Part shown: positions 54,379-63,431 of the stretch, one piece after another | Numbering within the stretch: position 1 is the stretch's first letter | Layout of the letters: each line of letters starts with the position of its first letter | Source of the DNA: an uncultured Collinsella sp. | GTDB taxonomy: Bacteria > Actinomycetota > Coriobacteriia > Coriobacteriales > Coriobacteriaceae | NCBI GenBank assembly: GCA_900755005.1 | Contig: CAAEEX010000097.1 | Span: 17,078 to 81,077, forward strand | Length of the DNA: 64,000 nt | Direction: 5' to 3' | Made by a program: the position numbers and the translations under genes | The notes under the pieces: generated by a model | What the model saw: the letters and a program-made list of their open reading frames with translations, nothing else | Database searches by the model: none | Told to the model about the DNA's origin: nothing

Positions 54379-55401
54379 ATGATTGCAATTTTAAAGCAGA
54401 GCGCCAGCGACGAGGCCGTCAGCCATATCGTCAGCTGGATTGAGAAAAAGGGCCTGAAGACCGATGTCTCGCGCGGCGAGAACGAGACGATCATCGGCCT
54501 GGTGGGCGATACGACCAAGATCGACCCGTTCCTGCTCGAGTCCATGGATGTCGTCGAGCGCGTACAGCGCGTCTCCGAGCCGTTCAAGCGCGCCAACCGC
54601 AAGTTCCACCCCGAGGACTCCGTCATCGACTGCGGCCACGGCGTCAAGATCGGCGGCGACCAGTTCCAGGTCATCGCCGGCCCGTGCTCCGTCGAGGGCG
54701 AGAACCTCATCCGCATCGCACGCCGCGTGAAGGCCGCCGGTGCCACGATGCTGCGCGGTGGCGCCTACAAGCCCCGCACCTCCCCCTACGCCTACCAGGG
54801 TATGGGCCCCGCCGGCCTCGACCTGCTGTGCGAGGCGTCCGCCGAGCTCGACATGCCGATCGTCACCGAGATCATGGACCCGCGCGACGTGCAGGTCTTC
54901 CTGGACAAGAAGATCGACGTCATGCAGATCGGCGCCCGCAACGCCCAGAACTTCCCCCTGCTCAAGGAGGTCGGCAAGACCCAGTCTCCGATCTTGCTTA
55001 AGCGCGGCATGTCCGGCACGATCGACGAGCTACTCATGGCCGCCGAGTACATCATGAGCGAGGGCAACGACCACGTCATCCTGTGCGAGCGCGGTATCCG
55101 CACCTTCGAGACCCGCACCCGCAATACCTTCGACCTCAACGCCGTGCCGGTGCTGCACCACCTGTCGCACCTGCCCGTCGTCGCCGACCCCAGCCACGCC
55201 ACCGGCTACACCCGCTACGTTGAGCCCATGGCGCTCGCCGCGACCGCCTGCGGTGCCAACGGCCTGGAGATCGAGGTCCACGACGAGCCCAGCCGCGCAT
55301 GGTCCGACGGCGCCCAGGCCCTCACCCCCGATCAGTTCGACGACACCATGCGCCGCATCCGAGCCATCCGCGAGGTTGTCTGCCAAGAGACCATGGAGTA
55401 G
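54379..55401 (+). CDS. aroF: 3-deoxy-7-phosphoheptulonate (DAHP) synthase, type I-beta
   Basis: First shikimate-pathway step: PEP + erythrose 4-phosphate to DAHP. The ferredoxin-like N-terminal regulatory domain (about residues 1-70) precedes the barrel with VIAGPCSVEGENLI, MLRGGAYKPRTSPYAYQGMG, QIGARNAQNF, LLKRGMSGTIDELLMAAEYI and VADPSHATGY. This is the Thermotoga-type I-beta form, normally feedback-inhibited through the N-terminal domain. 340 residues from ATG 54379, behind GAGGTGAGAGG; an upstream in-frame start at 54331 lies in the hairpin. Confidence 0.96.
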   Translation: MIAILKQSASDEAVSHIVSWIEKKGLKTDVSRGENETIIGLVGDTTKIDPFLLESMDVVERVQRVSEPFKRANRKFHPEDSVIDCGHGVKIGGDQFQVIAGPCSVEGENLIRIARRVKAAGATMLRGGAYKPRTSPYAYQGMGPAGLDLLCEASAELDMPIVTEIMDPRDVQVFLDKKIDVMQIGARNAQNFPLLKEVGKTQSPILLKRGMSGTIDELLMAAEYIMSEGNDHVILCERGIRTFETRTRNTFDLNAVPVLHHLSHLPVVADPSHATGYTRYVEPMALAATACGANGLEIEVHDEPSRAWSDGAQALTPDQFDDTMRRIRAIREVVCQETME

Positions 55402-55404
55402 CCC

Positions 55405-56319
55405 ATGGGTACAGTGAGAAACGCGCGCGTTAACCAGGGCGGCCCCAAGTGCGCCGGCATCGTCGGCCTTGGCCTCATCGGCGGCAGCTTTGCCCGCGGC
55501 TATGCGCAGGCGGGCGTCCGTGTGCTGGCCTGGGACCCCGACGACGATGTCATGACGGCCGCCAGCATGGGCACCGTCGCCGGAGAGCTCAACGACAAGA
55601 CGCTCGGCGAATGCGACATCATCGTCCTGGCTTGCTACCCCGAAGCCTGCATCGAGTGGCTCGAGGCACACGCCCAGGCACTCGCCGACGCCACCGATAC
55701 CGAGGCCATCATGGGCCCCGTGGTAATTGACACGGTGGGCGTCAAGGGCATCGTGTGCGAGCACGCCTTTGAGCTCGCCCGCGAGCACGGCTTTTATTTT
55801 GTGGGCGCGCACCCCATGGCGGGCACACAGTTCTCGGGCTACGCGCACTCCCGCGCCGACCTGTTCCAGGGCGCACCGCTCGTACTTGTGCCGCCCGCGG
55901 TGGACGATGCGCTCAAGCTGGAACTTTTGGGCCAGGTGCGCGAGATGGTGCGCCCCTTGGGCTTTGGCAAGTTCAGCGTGACCAGCGCCGCCGAGCACGA
56001 CCGTGTCATCGCCTTCACGAGCCAGCTTGCGCACGTGGTATCCAACGCCTACGTCAAAAGCCCCACTGCCCAGGTCCACCACGGCTTTTCGGCCGGTAGC
56101 TACCGCGATCTCACCCGCGTGGCGCACCTCAACCCCCAGATGTGGTCCGAGCTCATGATCGACGACGCCAATGCGCTCGCCTTCGAGATCGACCATCTGA
56201 TCGAATCGCTCGGCGCCTACAGCCGCGCCCTTAAAGACCGCGACCAGCGCTATCTGGAGAATCTCCTTGCCGAGGGCGACCGAATTAAGCGCGCACTCGA
56301 CGACGAGGCCTCCCACTAG
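55405..56319 (+). CDS. tyrA: Prephenate dehydrogenase
   Basis: Oxidatively decarboxylates prephenate to 4-hydroxyphenylpyruvate for tyrosine. The Rossmann motif IVGLGLIGGSFARGYAQAG is near the N-terminus. The active-site His is in FVGAHPMAGTQFSGY, and TSAAEHDRVIAFTSQLAHVV follows. There is no ACT domain, so feedback may act elsewhere. 304 residues. GGAG inside the end of aroF serves as the ribosome site, three bases separating the genes. Confidence 0.94.
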   Translation: MGTVRNARVNQGGPKCAGIVGLGLIGGSFARGYAQAGVRVLAWDPDDDVMTAASMGTVAGELNDKTLGECDIIVLACYPEACIEWLEAHAQALADATDTEAIMGPVVIDTVGVKGIVCEHAFELAREHGFYFVGAHPMAGTQFSGYAHSRADLFQGAPLVLVPPAVDDALKLELLGQVREMVRPLGFGKFSVTSAAEHDRVIAFTSQLAHVVSNAYVKSPTAQVHHGFSAGSYRDLTRVAHLNPQMWSELMIDDANALAFEIDHLIESLGAYSRALKDRDQRYLENLLAEGDRIKRALDDEASH

Positions 56320-56355
56320 ACCACCCATCACGCCAGGTCGAAAGGACCGAAGCTT

Positions 56356-57462
56356 ATGGCGATTACCATCGATATCGACACCGCACGCCCCTACCAGGTG
56401 CATGTTGGCACGTTTTTGCTGGAGCAGGCGGGACCGCTCGTGCGCGCCACTGCCGGCGGCACCAAGGCCGTCATCGTTACGGACACCAACGTGGGCCCAC
56501 TCTACCAGATGCCCGTTAAGCAGAGCCTGGAATCAGCGGGCTACGAGGTGAGCATCTGCACCTTCGAGGCCGGCGAGGCCCATAAACGCGCCGAGACCTA
56601 CGTTGCCATTTTGGAGTTTGTGGCCGAGCACGAGATTTCGCGCTCCGACGTGATCGTTGCACTCGGCGGCGGCGTCGTGGGCGACGTGGCGGGCTTTGTG
56701 GCCGCCACCTACATGCGCGGCTGCAAGTTTGTGCAGATCCCGACGAGCCTGCTCGCCATGGTGGATTCGTCGGTGGGCGGCAAGACCGCCATCGATCTGG
56801 CTGCCGGCAAGAACCTGGCCGGCGCCTTTTGGCAGCCGAGCGTGGTTATCGCCGACGTGGGGTGCCTGGCCACCCTCACGCCCGAGCAGTTCGCCGACGG
56901 CTGCGGCGAGGTCGTCAAGCACGCCGTAATCGCCGATCCGGAGCTTTTCGCCGAGCTGGAGAAGACTCCGCTCACGCTGGAGCTGCTCAACCAGGACGTG
57001 GCTCGCGTGGCGCTTATCATCGCCCGCAATATCGACATCAAGCGCGCCGTGGTCGTCGCCGACGAGCGCGAAACCAACCAGCGCAAGCTCCTCAACTTTG
57101 GACACAGCGCCGGACACGCCGTCGAGGCCTGCGAGCACTTTGAGCTCGGACACGGCAACTGCGTGTCGATCGGCATGGGCATCATCACGCGCGCCGCGGC
57201 CCTGCACGGCGTTTGCGATGCTGCCCTTCCCGGTCGTATTGAGGAACTCTGCGCCCGCCATAGCCTCAAGACCCGCTGCGACCTAGATGCCGATGCCGTC
57301 TTTGCCGAGGCGCTCCACGACAAGAAGCGCTCGGGCGACACCATCGATCTGGTGATTCCGCACGACATTGGCCGCTGCAGCATCGACCGTACGCCGCTTT
57401 CCACTTTCCACGAACTCATTGCCGAGGGCCTCGGCCAGAAGGGAGACGCATCCGCATGCTAG
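56356..57462 (+). CDS. aroB: 3-dehydroquinate synthase
   Basis: Second shikimate step, NAD- and metal-dependent cyclisation of DAHP. Motifs: VIVTDTNVGPLY, EAGEAHKRAETY, ALGGGVVGDVAGFVAATYMR, QIPTSLLAMVDSSVGGKTAI, the metal-ligand region GCGEVVKHAVIAD and NFGHSAGHAVEAC. 368 residues. ATG 56356 is preceded by GAAAGGA. Confidence 0.97.
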   Translation: MAITIDIDTARPYQVHVGTFLLEQAGPLVRATAGGTKAVIVTDTNVGPLYQMPVKQSLESAGYEVSICTFEAGEAHKRAETYVAILEFVAEHEISRSDVIVALGGGVVGDVAGFVAATYMRGCKFVQIPTSLLAMVDSSVGGKTAIDLAAGKNLAGAFWQPSVVIADVGCLATLTPEQFADGCGEVVKHAVIADPELFAELEKTPLTLELLNQDVARVALIIARNIDIKRAVVVADERETNQRKLLNFGHSAGHAVEACEHFELGHGNCVSIGMGIITRAAALHGVCDAALPGRIEELCARHSLKTRCDLDADAVFAEALHDKKRSGDTIDLVIPHDIGRCSIDRTPLSTFHELIAEGLGQKGDASAC

Positions 57463-58775
57463 CCCGCATCACCCCGTCCCCGCTCAAGGGCACCGTTCCC
57501 GCCATCGCGTCCAAGTCGATGGCGCATCGCCTCATCATCTGCGCTGCGCTTGCCAACGGCGAGACACACGTCACCTGCAATACCACCTGCGCCGACATCG
57601 AGGCTACGGTGCGTTGCCTTACGGCCCTGGGTGCTCGCATCGAGACCGTCGAGGACGGCTTCCAGGTCCACCCCACCATGAAGAGTGTTGAGTTTGGCCT
57701 GCTCAAGGCCCTTGCCGGCGGCACGCTTGACTGCGGCGAAAGTGGATCCACGCTCCGCTTTATGCTGCCTGTCGCCTGCGCGCTGGGTGCGGATGCCACC
57801 TTCGTGGGCCAGGGCCGCCTGGGCGCCCGCCCGCTCTCCCCGCTCTCGGACGAGATCATCGCCGCCGGCTGCGATCTACAGGGTCTGGGCGGTTTTCCGC
57901 TCAAGACGAGCGGCCGCATGCGCCCGGGCACCTTTGTGCTTCCGGGCAACGTGAGCTCGCAGTACATCTCGGGCCTGCTGCTGGCAGCCCCGCTGCTGGC
58001 CCAGCCCTCCTGCGTGCAGGTAACCGGCCTCATCGAGAGCCGCCCCTACATCAACCTGACGATACAGGCCATGAAGGCCTTTGGCGTCGAGGTCAACGTC
58101 GAGCGTATTCCGGCCAAGGACGGCCAGCCCGAGGTCACGAACTTCCGCGTGAGCAGCGGCTCGTACCGCACGCCCGGCAGCGTTGCTGTCGAGGGCGACT
58201 GGTCCAACGCCGCCTTTTGGCTGTGCGCCGGCGCTATCGGCGCCGACCCCATCACCGTGGAGGGCGTATCCCTGAGCTCCGCGCAGGGCGACCGAAACGT
58301 GCTCGCCGCGCTTTCGCGCTTTGGCGCTCGCATCGTGCGCTCCACCAACGCCGCCACCGTGCAGTCCGACAAGCTCGCCGGCTTTGAGATGAGCGCCCAC
58401 GACATTCCCGACCTGGTGCCCGTCATCTCGGCCGTAGCCTCGCTGGCGCAGGGCCGCACCTTTATCCGCGATTGCGCCCGTCTGCGCATCAAGGAATCCG
58501 ACCGCCTGGTCACGACCACCCGCGAGCTCACCGCGCTGGGCGCGCAGGTGCGCATTGCCGGCGATGACCTCATCATCAAGGGTGTCGATGCCTTCACCGG
58601 CGGCGAGGTCGATTCGCACAACGACCATCGCATCGCCATGATGGCCGCTATCGCCGCGAGCCGCGCCACCGGCGAGGTCGTGATCCACGGCGCCGAGGCG
58701 GTCAACAAGTCCTATCCCGATTTCTTCGACCACTACCGCCTGCTGGGCGGCAAGGTCACACTCGAGGAGGAATAG
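57456..58775 (+). CDS. aroA: 3-phosphoshikimate 1-carboxyvinyltransferase (EPSP synthase)
   Basis: Sixth shikimate step: adds enolpyruvate from PEP to shikimate 3-phosphate. Motifs: IASKSMAHRLIICAALA, CGESGSTLRFMLPVA (PEP site), LPGNVSSQYISGLLLAAP, GDWSNAAFWL, ARLRIKESDRL and VDSHNDHRIAMMAAIA. 439 residues. It overlaps aroB by seven bases (ATGCTAG), and AGAAGGGAG lies upstream. Glyphosate class cannot be judged from the sequence alone. Confidence 0.97.
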   Translation: MLARITPSPLKGTVPAIASKSMAHRLIICAALANGETHVTCNTTCADIEATVRCLTALGARIETVEDGFQVHPTMKSVEFGLLKALAGGTLDCGESGSTLRFMLPVACALGADATFVGQGRLGARPLSPLSDEIIAAGCDLQGLGGFPLKTSGRMRPGTFVLPGNVSSQYISGLLLAAPLLAQPSCVQVTGLIESRPYINLTIQAMKAFGVEVNVERIPAKDGQPEVTNFRVSSGSYRTPGSVAVEGDWSNAAFWLCAGAIGADPITVEGVSLSSAQGDRNVLAALSRFGARIVRSTNAATVQSDKLAGFEMSAHDIPDLVPVISAVASLAQGRTFIRDCARLRIKESDRLVTTTRELTALGAQVRIAGDDLIIKGVDAFTGGEVDSHNDHRIAMMAAIAASRATGEVVIHGAEAVNKSYPDFFDHYRLLGGKVTLEEE

Positions 58776-58776
58776 C

Positions 58777-59874
58777 ATGTCCTCGACCTTTGGCAACGTC
58801 TTGCACTTAAGCATCTTCGGCCAGTCGCACTCCCCCGCCATCGGCTGCTCCCTCGATGGCATTCCGGCGGGCATCGCTGTTGACCAGGGGCAGCTGCAGG
58901 CCTTCCTCGACCGTCGTGCCCCCGGTCGCGACGAGACCGCGACCAAACGCCGCGAGGCCGACGCCGCCCACATCATCGCCGGTGTGGTCGATGGACATAC
59001 CACCGGCGCGCCCATCGCCGCGATTATCGAAAACACCAACACGCGCTCCAAGGATTACTCCGAGCTGCGCCGCAAGCCCCGCCCCGGACATGCGGACTTC
59101 CCTGCGCGCGTGAAGTATCACAACATGCACGATGTCGCCGGTGGCGGGCATTTCTCCGGCCGCCTAACGGCACCCCTGTGCATCGCCGGCGGCATTGCGC
59201 TGCAGGCACTCGAGGCCCGCGGCATTAAAGTAATGGCGCACGTCGCGCAGATCGGCGGCATCTCCGACCTGCCGATGGACGATATGGTCTATCGCGAGGC
59301 CGACCGCAAAGCGATCCTAACGAACGATCTGCCGTGCATTGACGCCGCCGCAGCCGGCCGCATGCGCGAGGAGATTCTGGCCGCGCGCGACGAGCTCGAC
59401 AGCATCGGCGGCATCGTGGAGTGCGGCATTTACGGGCTTCCCACGGGCATAGGCGACCCCATGTTCGACGGCATCGAGAACCGCATCGCGCAAATCGCGT
59501 TTGGCATTCCCGCCGTAAAGGGCGTGGAGTTTGGCATGGGCTTTGCCGTGGCCGCCATGCGCGGCAGCGAGAACAACGATCCATATCGCATCGATGCCGA
59601 GACCGGCGAAATCGAGGTCGAGTCCAATAACGCCGGCGGCATCCTGGGCGGTATTTCGACCGGCGCGCCCGTCATGTGGCGCATGGCCGTAAAGCCGACG
59701 CCCTCAATTGGCCGCGAGCAACAGACCGTGGACATGGACGCCATGGAAAATGCCGAGCTCTCGGTCCACGGCCGCCACGATCCCTGCATCGTCCCGCGCG
59801 CCGTCCCCGTAGCCGAAGCAGCCGCCGCCCTCGCCATCTGGGACGCCCTCCTCGAGGACGCAGCCCAGCTCTAA
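58777..59874 (+). CDS. aroC: Chorismate synthase
   Basis: Final shikimate step, FMN-dependent elimination of phosphate from EPSP. Motifs: SIFGQSHSPAIGCSLDGIPAG, RKPRPGHADFPARVKY, GGGHFSGRLTAPLCIAGG, VGFGMG-like VEFGMGFAVAAMRGSENND, NNAGGILGGISTGAPV and RHDPCIVPRAVPVAEA. 365 residues, ATG behind GAGGAGG, one base after the aroA stop. Confidence 0.97.
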   Translation: MSSTFGNVLHLSIFGQSHSPAIGCSLDGIPAGIAVDQGQLQAFLDRRAPGRDETATKRREADAAHIIAGVVDGHTTGAPIAAIIENTNTRSKDYSELRRKPRPGHADFPARVKYHNMHDVAGGGHFSGRLTAPLCIAGGIALQALEARGIKVMAHVAQIGGISDLPMDDMVYREADRKAILTNDLPCIDAAAAGRMREEILAARDELDSIGGIVECGIYGLPTGIGDPMFDGIENRIAQIAFGIPAVKGVEFGMGFAVAAMRGSENNDPYRIDAETGEIEVESNNAGGILGGISTGAPVMWRMAVKPTPSIGREQQTVDMDAMENAELSVHGRHDPCIVPRAVPVAEAAAALAIWDALLEDAAQL

Positions 59875-59927
59875 CCCGACTCACCTGGGTTGCCTGTCAA
59901 CTCAGCCGTTACGTGAAAGGGGCCTCC

Positions 59928-61073
59928 ATGGACCTTGCCGATATTCGCCAGGCCATCGATGGCATCGACACCACGCTCCTCAACAGCTTTGTCGAGCGCA
60001 TGGACATTGCCACCGAGGTCGCCAAGTCAAAAATCGAGATGGGCAAGGCCGTCTTCGACCCCGCCCGCGAGCGTTCCAAGCTCAACAACCTCGCCAGCCG
60101 TGCGCCCGAGCGCTACGAGGCCCAGACCATCACCCTGTTCCGTCTCCTCATGAGCATGAGCAAGGCCGAGCAGCAGCGCTACATCAACGAGCTCAAGGGC
60201 ATCACCGTCTCGCAAAAGGCCCACGCCACGGCTGCAGCCTTTGACACGCCCTTCCCTCAAACGGCCACCGTTGCCTGCCAGGGCGTGGAAGGTGCCTATA
60301 GCCAGATCGCCGCGTGCAAACTCTTCGACGTGCCGGATATTGCGTTCTTCGAGACCTTCGAGGGCGTCATGCGCGCCGTGCGCGACGGCTTTTGCGAGTT
60401 TGGCGTACTGCCCATCGAAAACTCAACCGCCGGCTCGGTAAACGCCGTCTACGACCTGCTCGCACAGTTCAACTTCCATATCGTGCGCTCGCTTCGCCTC
60501 AAGATCGATCACAACCTGCTCGTCAAGCCCGGCACCAAGCTCGCGGACATACGCGAGGTCTACAGCCACGGTCAGGCCATCGCGCAGTGCGCTGGCTATA
60601 TCGAGGGCCATAATCTGCACGCCTCCAAGTACCCCAACACCGCCATGTCGGCCGAGATGGTCGCCAACTCCGAGCGCACCGACGTCGCCGCCATCGCCTC
60701 GCGCAGCTGCGCGGCACTCTATGGCCTGGAGGTGCTGGAGCCCAACATTCAGGACTCGGACAACAACTACACGCGCTTTGTCGTCATCAGCCGCGAGCCG
60801 CGCGTCTACCCCGGCGCCAACCGTACCTCGCTCATGATCACCACGGCCAACGAGCCGGGTGCGCTCTATCGCGTACTCGAGCGCTTCTACGCGCTCAATA
60901 TCAACCTCATCAAGCTCGAGAGCCGCCCCATCCCCGGCCGCGACTTTGAGTTTATGTTCTACTTTGATCTGGACTGCCCCTTTGGCAGCAAGGCCCTCGA
61001 CGACCTGCTCGATTCTATCGACGACGTGTGCGAGAGCTTCACCTACTTTGGCAGCTACACGGAGGTGTTCTAG
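59928..61073 (+). CDS. pheA: Bifunctional chorismate mutase / prephenate dehydratase
   Basis: P-protein that converts chorismate to prephenate and then phenylpyruvate. The N-terminal AroQ-type mutase (residues 1-90) has LADIRQAIDGIDTTLLNSFV and ERMDIATEVAKSKI. The dehydratase follows with VACQGVEGAYSQIAA, VLPIENSTAGSVNAVYDLL and the conserved DNNYTRFVVI. The C-terminal ACT domain (TTANEPGALYRVLERFYALN, LIKLESRPI) should bind phenylalanine. 381 residues from ATG 59928 behind GAAAGGGG. The mutase activity also supplies TyrA. Confidence 0.96.
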   Translation: MDLADIRQAIDGIDTTLLNSFVERMDIATEVAKSKIEMGKAVFDPARERSKLNNLASRAPERYEAQTITLFRLLMSMSKAEQQRYINELKGITVSQKAHATAAAFDTPFPQTATVACQGVEGAYSQIAACKLFDVPDIAFFETFEGVMRAVRDGFCEFGVLPIENSTAGSVNAVYDLLAQFNFHIVRSLRLKIDHNLLVKPGTKLADIREVYSHGQAIAQCAGYIEGHNLHASKYPNTAMSAEMVANSERTDVAAIASRSCAALYGLEVLEPNIQDSDNNYTRFVVISREPRVYPGANRTSLMITTANEPGALYRVLERFYALNINLIKLESRPIPGRDFEFMFYFDLDCPFGSKALDDLLDSIDDVCESFTYFGSYTEVF

Positions 61074-62312
61074 ATGACCGATACCGCCGCAACCCGCCCC
61101 TACGGAGTGCTGGGCCGCGTGCTGGGCCACAGCTACACCCCAACCATCTACAAAGAGCTCGCTGGGCTCGATTACGTGCGATTTGAGCGCGAGCCCGAGG
61201 ACCTCGCGGCCTTTATGACGGGCGACGAGTGGGAGGGCACCAACGTGACCATCCCCTACAAGCGCGCCGTCATGGAGTATCTGGACGAGCTGAGTCCGCT
61301 GGCCGAGCGCATGGGCAACGTCAACACCATCACACGCCTGCCCGACGGCCGCCTGCGCGGCGACAACACCGACTACTTCGGTTTTCAGTGCCTGGTCGAG
61401 GAGCTGGGGGTTGAGGTTGCCGGCAAGAAGGCCCTCGTACTCGGCGCCACTGGCGGCGCCGGTACCACGGCAAGTATGGTGCTGGAAGACCTGGGCGCCA
61501 TCGTTGTGCCCGTGGGTCGCACGAGCGAGGTCAATTACGACAACATCTCCCAGCAGTCCGATGCAACGTTACTCGTCAACTGCACGCCCGCCGGCATGTT
61601 CCCCCACTGCCCCGACGCGCCTTGCACGCTCGAAGGGCTCGATGCGCTCAAAGGCGTTATCGACATTGTCTACAACCCCGCCCGCACGGGACTCATGCTC
61701 GAGGCCGAGCGCCGCGGTATCCCCTGCATCGGCGGCCTGCTAATGCTCGTGGCCCAGGCGGCACAGGCCGTCGAGCGCTATACCGGCCAGGTCACCCCGC
61801 GCGAGCGCATCTTGGATGTAACGGAGTGCCTGTCCCGCCGCGAGCAGAACATCGCGCTCATCGGCATGCCGGGTTCGGGCAAAACCCGCGTGGGCGAGCA
61901 GATTGCCCTGTTCACGGGCCGCGAGCACATCGACCTCGATCGCGCCCTCGAGGAGCGTCTGGGCATGCCCTGTGCCGACTATATCGTCGAGCGCGGCGAG
62001 GCGGCCTTCCGCGAGCAGGAAACGGCGGCCTTGGCCGAAATTTCCAAGCGCAGCGGCCTGGTGCTCTCCACGGGAGGTGGCGTCGTCACGCGCGACGAGA
62101 ACTATCCGCTGCTGCACCAGAACAGCCTGATCGTAATGCTCAACCGCAAGCTCGACGAGCTCGCCCACAAGGGTCGTCCCATCACCGCCCGCGACGGCAT
62201 CGACAAGCTGGCCGAACAGCGCATGCCGCGCTACCGTGCCTGGGCCGATTACATCATCGACTCGCGCGACTGCGCCGCCAACACCGCCCAAGCCCTCCTC
62301 GACACCCTTTAA
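61074..62312 (+). CDS. aroE/aroK: Fusion of shikimate dehydrogenase (AroE) and shikimate kinase (AroK)
   Basis: One polypeptide performs steps 4 and 5: 3-dehydroshikimate to shikimate (NADPH), then shikimate to shikimate 3-phosphate (ATP). The AroE half (about residues 1-255) has GRVLGHSYTPTIYKEL, NVTIPYKRAVMEYLDEL, DNTDYFGFQ, LGATGGAGTTASMVL and NCTPAGMFP. The AroK half has Walker A GMPGSGKTRVGEQ starting at Gly264, IDLDRALEERLGM, GEAAFREQE and STGGGVVTRDENY. 412 residues. GGAGGTG lies before ATG 61074, which abuts the pheA stop. The fusion removes the need for separate aroE and aroK genes here. Confidence 0.95.
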   Translation: MTDTAATRPYGVLGRVLGHSYTPTIYKELAGLDYVRFEREPEDLAAFMTGDEWEGTNVTIPYKRAVMEYLDELSPLAERMGNVNTITRLPDGRLRGDNTDYFGFQCLVEELGVEVAGKKALVLGATGGAGTTASMVLEDLGAIVVPVGRTSEVNYDNISQQSDATLLVNCTPAGMFPHCPDAPCTLEGLDALKGVIDIVYNPARTGLMLEAERRGIPCIGGLLMLVAQAAQAVERYTGQVTPRERILDVTECLSRREQNIALIGMPGSGKTRVGEQIALFTGREHIDLDRALEERLGMPCADYIVERGEAAFREQETAALAEISKRSGLVLSTGGGVVTRDENYPLLHQNSLIVMLNRKLDELAHKGRPITARDGIDKLAEQRMPRYRAWADYIIDSRDCAANTAQALLDTL

Positions 62313-62351
62313 AACCTACCAAAAAGGGACAGGTTTATTTTGGCAGGTTTT
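62311..62351. repeat. REP-like palindrome between aroE/aroK and aroQ
   Basis: AAAACCTACCAAAA (62311-62324) pairs with TTTTGGCAGGTTTT (62338-62351) with one mismatch, around a loop containing GGGACAG. The first bases overlap the aroE/aroK stop codon. The GGGACAG core is shared with the repeats flanking the RAYT gene at 1.2 and 2.2 kb. Confidence 0.6.
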
Positions 62352-62413
62352 ATCTGGGCAAACGTCAAACCCCAAGGCCTGCAGCACACTGCGCAACCAC
62401 AAAGGAAGCAACC

Positions 62414-62851
62414 ATGAAAGCACTCGTCATCAACGGCCCCAACCTCAACATGCTCGGCATCCGCGAGCCGGGCATCTACGGCAGCGACAACTACGACCGC
62501 TTAGTGCAGATCTGCCAGGAAGCAGGGGCCGCGCAGGGGCTTGACGAGGTCGAGGTCTTCCAGTCCAACCACGAGGGCAGCATCGTCGACAAGATCCAGG
62601 AGGCCTACGGCAAGGTCGACGGCATCGTCATCAACCCGGCAGCCTACACACATACGAGCGTGGCGATCCTCGACGCCCTCAAGGCCGTCGCCATCCCGGC
62701 TGTCGAGGTACACATCAGCGCCGTGGAGACCCGCGAGGACTTCCGCCAGGTGAGCTACGCCCGCCTGGCCTGCTTCGCCACCATCACCGGCGAGGGCCTG
62801 CAGGGCTACGCCCACGCGCTGGAGCTGCTGAAAGAGCATCTCGAAAAGTAG
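62414..62851 (+). CDS. aroQ: 3-dehydroquinate dehydratase, type II
   Basis: Third shikimate step, dehydration of 3-dehydroquinate by a dodecameric enzyme. Motifs: LVINGPNLNMLGIREPGIYG, QSNHEGSIVDKIQEAYG, IVINPAAYTHTSVAILDAL, AVEVHISAVETREDFRQVSY and ATITGEGLQGYAHALELL. 145 residues, ATG 62414 behind AAAGGAAG. Last gene of the aromatic operon, separated from aroE/aroK by the REP-like palindrome. Confidence 0.97.
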   Translation: MKALVINGPNLNMLGIREPGIYGSDNYDRLVQICQEAGAAQGLDEVEVFQSNHEGSIVDKIQEAYGKVDGIVINPAAYTHTSVAILDALKAVAIPAVEVHISAVETREDFRQVSYARLACFATITGEGLQGYAHALELLKEHLEK

Positions 62852-62898
62852 CCTCGCGAGCATATCCATCAACGCGATTCACACGCTAATAATGCCAG

Positions 62899-62936
62899 TG
62901 CCGGCAGCAGCGTCCTCGCTGCTGCCGGCATTTTAT
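62899..62936 (+). terminator. Terminator of the aromatic operon
   Basis: Perfect 13-bp stem TGCCGGCAGCAGC / GCTGCTGCCGGCA with a six-base loop, then TTTTATT. Outer bases ATGCCAG / CTGGCAT can extend it. Confidence 0.88.
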
Positions 62937-62944
62937 TACTGGCA

Positions 62945-62950
62945 TATAAT
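62945..62950 (+). promoter_or_regulatory. -10 box of the DUF4869 module
   Basis: Perfect TATAAT 32 bases before the ATG. The -35 position falls inside the preceding terminator hairpin and is poor. Confidence 0.4.
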
Positions 62951-62981
62951 CGTTGCTGTCACACTACGTCTGGAGACCCAC

Positions 62982-63431
62982 ATGCTGAGCATTCACCTGG
63001 GGGATTACCCCGGTTCCATCTACGATACCGAAACCTATTTTAGGAACTCATACTTGGACTCATGGTTCGAAGACCCTATGGCCACACAGATTATTAAAAG
63101 CGTGGACGGATCAGAGCTCATCGGTCCCCACAACATCGTAAGCAAGCAGCTGGGCTCAATCACCCCACTCGAACTGTCCGGCGGCGTTAAGACGCTGCTG
63201 CTGGTACGCAATATCCCAAACATGGTGTTCAACGCATCCACCTGCGGAGACAATTGTGCCCGCTGGCTGCTCAAAATTGGCAAAGAACAAGATGTGCTGG
63301 TAACCCTTTACCACATCATGAAGTTCCCCTGGAAGCGTTTTGAGATTCGTATCAATAACGACGGCCGCATCGTCAGAAACATGCAGGAGTTTGTCGGCGC
63401 CACGAATGACTTTTTGGATGTTGATGAATAA
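62982..63431 (+). CDS. DUF4869-like protein of unknown function
   Basis: 149-residue soluble protein starting MLSIHLGDYPGSIYDTETYF. The segments SELIGPHNIVSKQLGSITPL, ELSGGVKTLLLVRN and NASTCGDNCARWLLKIGKE match my recollection of the DUF4869 family of Firmicutes and Coriobacteria; no function is known. It has no membrane helix or catalytic motif. GGAG lies seven bases before ATG 62982. Its stop overlaps the next ATG (TAATG), so it is made together with the P-loop protein. Codon use includes TTA and ATA codons rare in neighbouring genes, which suggests acquisition by transfer. Confidence 0.65.
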   Translation: MLSIHLGDYPGSIYDTETYFRNSYLDSWFEDPMATQIIKSVDGSELIGPHNIVSKQLGSITPLELSGGVKTLLLVRNIPNMVFNASTCGDNCARWLLKIGKEQDVLVTLYHIMKFPWKRFEIRINNDGRIVRNMQEFVGATNDFLDVDE

